A stretch of 50,843 nucleotides of DNA from an uncultured Peptococcaceae bacterium. GTDB lineage: Bacteria > Bacillota > Peptococcia > Peptococcales > Peptococcaceae. This document shows, in pieces, positions 49,760 to 50,843 of this stretch (position 1 is its first letter; every line of letters starts with the position of its first letter). The DNA is taken from positions 1-50,843 of the forward strand of contig CAMYDW010000011.1 in NCBI GenBank assembly GCA_947254645.1. Reading direction: 5' to 3'. The translations under genes and the position numbers were made by a program. The notes under the pieces are model-generated. The model was not told the DNA's origin, searched no databases, and was given only the letters and a program-made list of their open reading frames with translations.

Positions 49760-50512
49760 TTACCACCATTTAATCGCATCGGTAACTTGCTTACGTAACT
49801 CTACAAAATCTTCCCCCAAAGCATTACGAGGTCTTGGCAGATCAATTGGAATTGATTCTTTAATTGTTGTTGGTTTATTGGTTAATACTAGAATACGTTC
49901 TGCAATATAAACGGCTTCTTCAACATTGTGTGTAATAAAAATAACAGTATTCTTAAACTCTTGCCAAATACGTACCAACTCATCTTCTAAGTAGAAGCGG
50001 AGCTTTACGTCCAACTGACCATAAGGTTCATCCATGAGCAACAAGTCTGGATTGACTGCAAAAGCTCTTGCAATTGCCACACGTTGTTCCATACTTGATG
50101 AAATTTGTGCTGGATATAAGTCTGCGCATTGTGTCAAACCTACAATTTCCATAACTTCTTGCAATTTCTTTTCAATTTTATCCTTTGGCCATTTCTTCAC
50201 TTCCATGCCATAGGCGATGTTTTCTTTAACTGTTCGCCAAGGCAAGCAAGATGGTTCTTGGAACACAAAGGAAATATTGTGTTTCTTCGGATCAGCGTGT
50301 TCACCGTCGATAAGGATTTTACCTTCAGTCGGTGTATAGAGTGTTGACAGTAAGTTCAAAAATGTTGTTTTCCCGCAACCCGTTGGACCAACGATTACCA
50401 GAAACTCACCTTGTTTTACGGTAAAGTTAATATCATTTAACACCGTTAGGTCACCAAATCGCTTGGTTAGTTTCTCAACTACAACCTTATCTTTTCTTGT
50501 ATCTTCTCCCAT
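49760..50512 (-). CDS. ABC importer ATPase A, with degenerate signature motif
   Basis: A 250-residue ATPase of the NitT/TauT type. Walker A is GPTGCGKTT (42-50), Q-loop Gln85, Walker B LLLMDEP (Asp161, Glu162) and switch His195 in FITHNVEEA are intact. The signature that should read LSGGQ/M is QISSSMEQR (137-141 ISSSM), with both glycines replaced by serine. The frame stays open for 37 codons upstream, but these lack a ribosome binding site and lie in the regulatory leader, so MGEDTRKDK is the start. It is the first gene of the operon. Confidence 0.92.
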   Translation of the reverse strand: MGEDTRKDKVVVEKLTKRFGDLTVLNDINFTVKQGEFLVIVGPTGCGKTTFLNLLSTLYTPTEGKILIDGEHADPKKHNISFVFQEPSCLPWRTVKENIAYGMEVKKWPKDKIEKKLQEVMEIVGLTQCADLYPAQISSSMEQRVAIARAFAVNPDLLLMDEPYGQLDVKLRFYLEDELVRIWQEFKNTVIFITHNVEEAVYIAERILVLTNKPTTIKESIPIDLPRPRNALGEDFVELRKQVTDAIKWW

Positions 50513-50561
50513 ACGTCCACTTCCATTCCTTATAGATTGAGCCGTTCTTCTAGTACCAACT

Positions 50562-50581
50562 AAAATTCCTTTCGGAATTTT
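50562..50581 (-). repeat. Leader hairpin with GAAA tetraloop
   Basis: AAAATTCC-GAAA-GGAATTTT on the minus strand: an 8-bp perfect stem capped by a stable GNRA loop, about 50 nt before the ATPase A start codon and just downstream of the proximal promoter. Confidence 0.6.
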
Positions 50582-50587
50582 CAAACT

Positions 50588-50616
50588 ATTATAGCTTCGA
50601 AAAACAACTGATTGAA
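50588..50616 (-). promoter_or_regulatory. Proximal promoter candidate (P2) of the ABC operon
   Basis: Perfect TATAAT (50588-50593) with a weak -35 TTCAAT (50611-50616) at 17 bp. The -35 lies inside the proximal arm of the inverted repeat. Confidence 0.5.
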
Positions 50617-50661
50617 CAGGCAATTTTTCTATAAATACTCAATTAATACGTTCAATCAGTT
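50606..50661. repeat. Long-range inverted repeat in the ABC operon leader
   Basis: AACTGATTGAAC (50606-50617) and GTTCAATCAGTT (50650-50661) are perfect 12-bp inverted copies 32 bp apart, 44 bp centre to centre. On RNA they would form a stem followed by GTTTTT. On DNA they could be a pair of operator sites on the same helix face. Confidence 0.7.
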
Positions 50662-50686
50662 TTATTTATCTCTTGCTTATGGTTTT

Positions 50687-50714
50687 ATTATACCGATTCA
50701 TCCTCATGTGTCAA
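50687..50714 (-). promoter_or_regulatory. Distal promoter (P1) of the ABC operon
   Basis: Perfect TTGACA (50709-50714), 16-bp spacer, perfect TATAAT (50687-50692), giving a leader of about 165 nt before ATPase A. Confidence 0.88.
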
Positions 50715-50843
50715 TCTTTTTATAAACATTATTTAATATATTGATGTAACAAGTCTTATCTTGCAATTTTTTACTGTAATAAACATATTGATTTATTGTA
50801 GATTTTTCTTTTTATTTGTGGTATTGGGGACATTAATCCTTTC
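50715..50843. other. AT-rich intergenic DNA
   Basis: Together with the leader to 50513 this is a gene-free stretch of about 330 bp. The leader part carries the promoters and repeats listed above. In the last 129 bp I see no open frame, hairpin or RNA gene, only AT-rich sequence. Confidence 0.6.

Noticed and set aside
50513..50623. 37-codon N-terminal extension of ATPase A from a TTG
   Set aside because: No ribosome binding site, not ABC-like, and it covers a promoter, an inverted repeat and a hairpin.
50513..50680. Riboswitch of the guanidine (ykkC) or purine type in the ABC operon leader
   Set aside because: I looked because such transporters are sometimes under ykkC control, but the conserved guanidine motifs (GGUCCGAGAG-like, ACACGG) are absent and no purine-type three-way junction is visible.
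1..50843. CRISPR array, insertion sequence, prophage or integration site
   Set aside because: No regularly spaced repeats, transposase or integrase frames, or tRNA-linked direct repeats were seen; composition is even throughout.

Overview
The window looks like core chromosome of a low-G+C, Bacillota-type (Firmicutes) bacterium. The pointers are strong AGGAGG ribosome binding sites, TTGACA/TATAAT promoters with 16-17 bp spacers, T-tailed terminators, HrcA/CIRCE control of groESL, and Firmicutes-type gene pairs (trmK-nif3, pheB beside hom, cydAB with cydDC). I cannot name the genus. Nothing suggests a prophage, insertion sequence, integrative element or CRISPR array.

Layout from left to right. 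1-3.6 kb: the 5' end of tuf, a small membrane protein, a secreted protein made of two helical repeats, and an OmpR-type two-component system. 3.6-8.1 kb: tRNA-Leu(GAG) with its own promoter, then a DNA-replication/repair operon (GIY-YIG protein, polA, mutM, coaE). 8.2-13.1 kb: asnB, an Mrp-type Fe-S ATPase, and groES-groEL behind a perfect CIRCE. 13.2-17.2 kb: 5-formyl-THF cyclo-ligase, two membrane proteins (one YhgE/Pip type), and a MarR regulator with a His/Cys-rich tail. 17.3-21.3 kb: threonine operon pheB-hom-thrB-lysC. 21.4-24.9 kb: a lipoprotein with propeller-like calcium loops co-transcribed with a second OmpR-type two-component system. 25.0-33.6 kb: an apparent eight-gene operon cydD-cydC-pgeF-trmK-nif3 plus a NitT/TauT-type ABC importer. 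33.7-36.1 kb: cydAB cytochrome bd oxidase. 36.2-41.3 kb: a metallophosphoesterase, uppP, an M20 amidohydrolase, a YkvI-like permease and a methyltransferase. 41.4-45.9 kb: htpG, a CoA-acylating semialdehyde dehydrogenase and an unknown protein. 45.9-50.8 kb: a second NitT/TauT-type ABC operon.

The most interesting part is the last operon. It encodes one binding lipoprotein but two different permeases and two different ATPases. One ATPase has lost the LSGGQ signature (ISSSM instead). The other has lost the switch histidine (VTSN instead of VTHD). In a head-to-tail heterodimer both losses fall in the same composite ATP site and leave the other intact. This asymmetry is known from heterodimeric ABC exporters but is unexpected in a NitT/TauT importer. 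The operon also ends in an unlisted 44-residue membrane protein and begins with a two-promoter leader spanned by a 12-bp inverted repeat.

Other regulatory architecture is unusually legible. htpG has a near-perfect CIRCE and a -35 box that overlaps the -35 of a divergent promoter. The marR promoter is surrounded by three AAGGTAC-like sites. The region upstream of yhgE carries 11-bp phased repeats. A perfect 20-bp palindrome lies in the leader of the ykvI-like gene. Several start codons were moved to fit ribosome binding sites; the reason is given in each entry.
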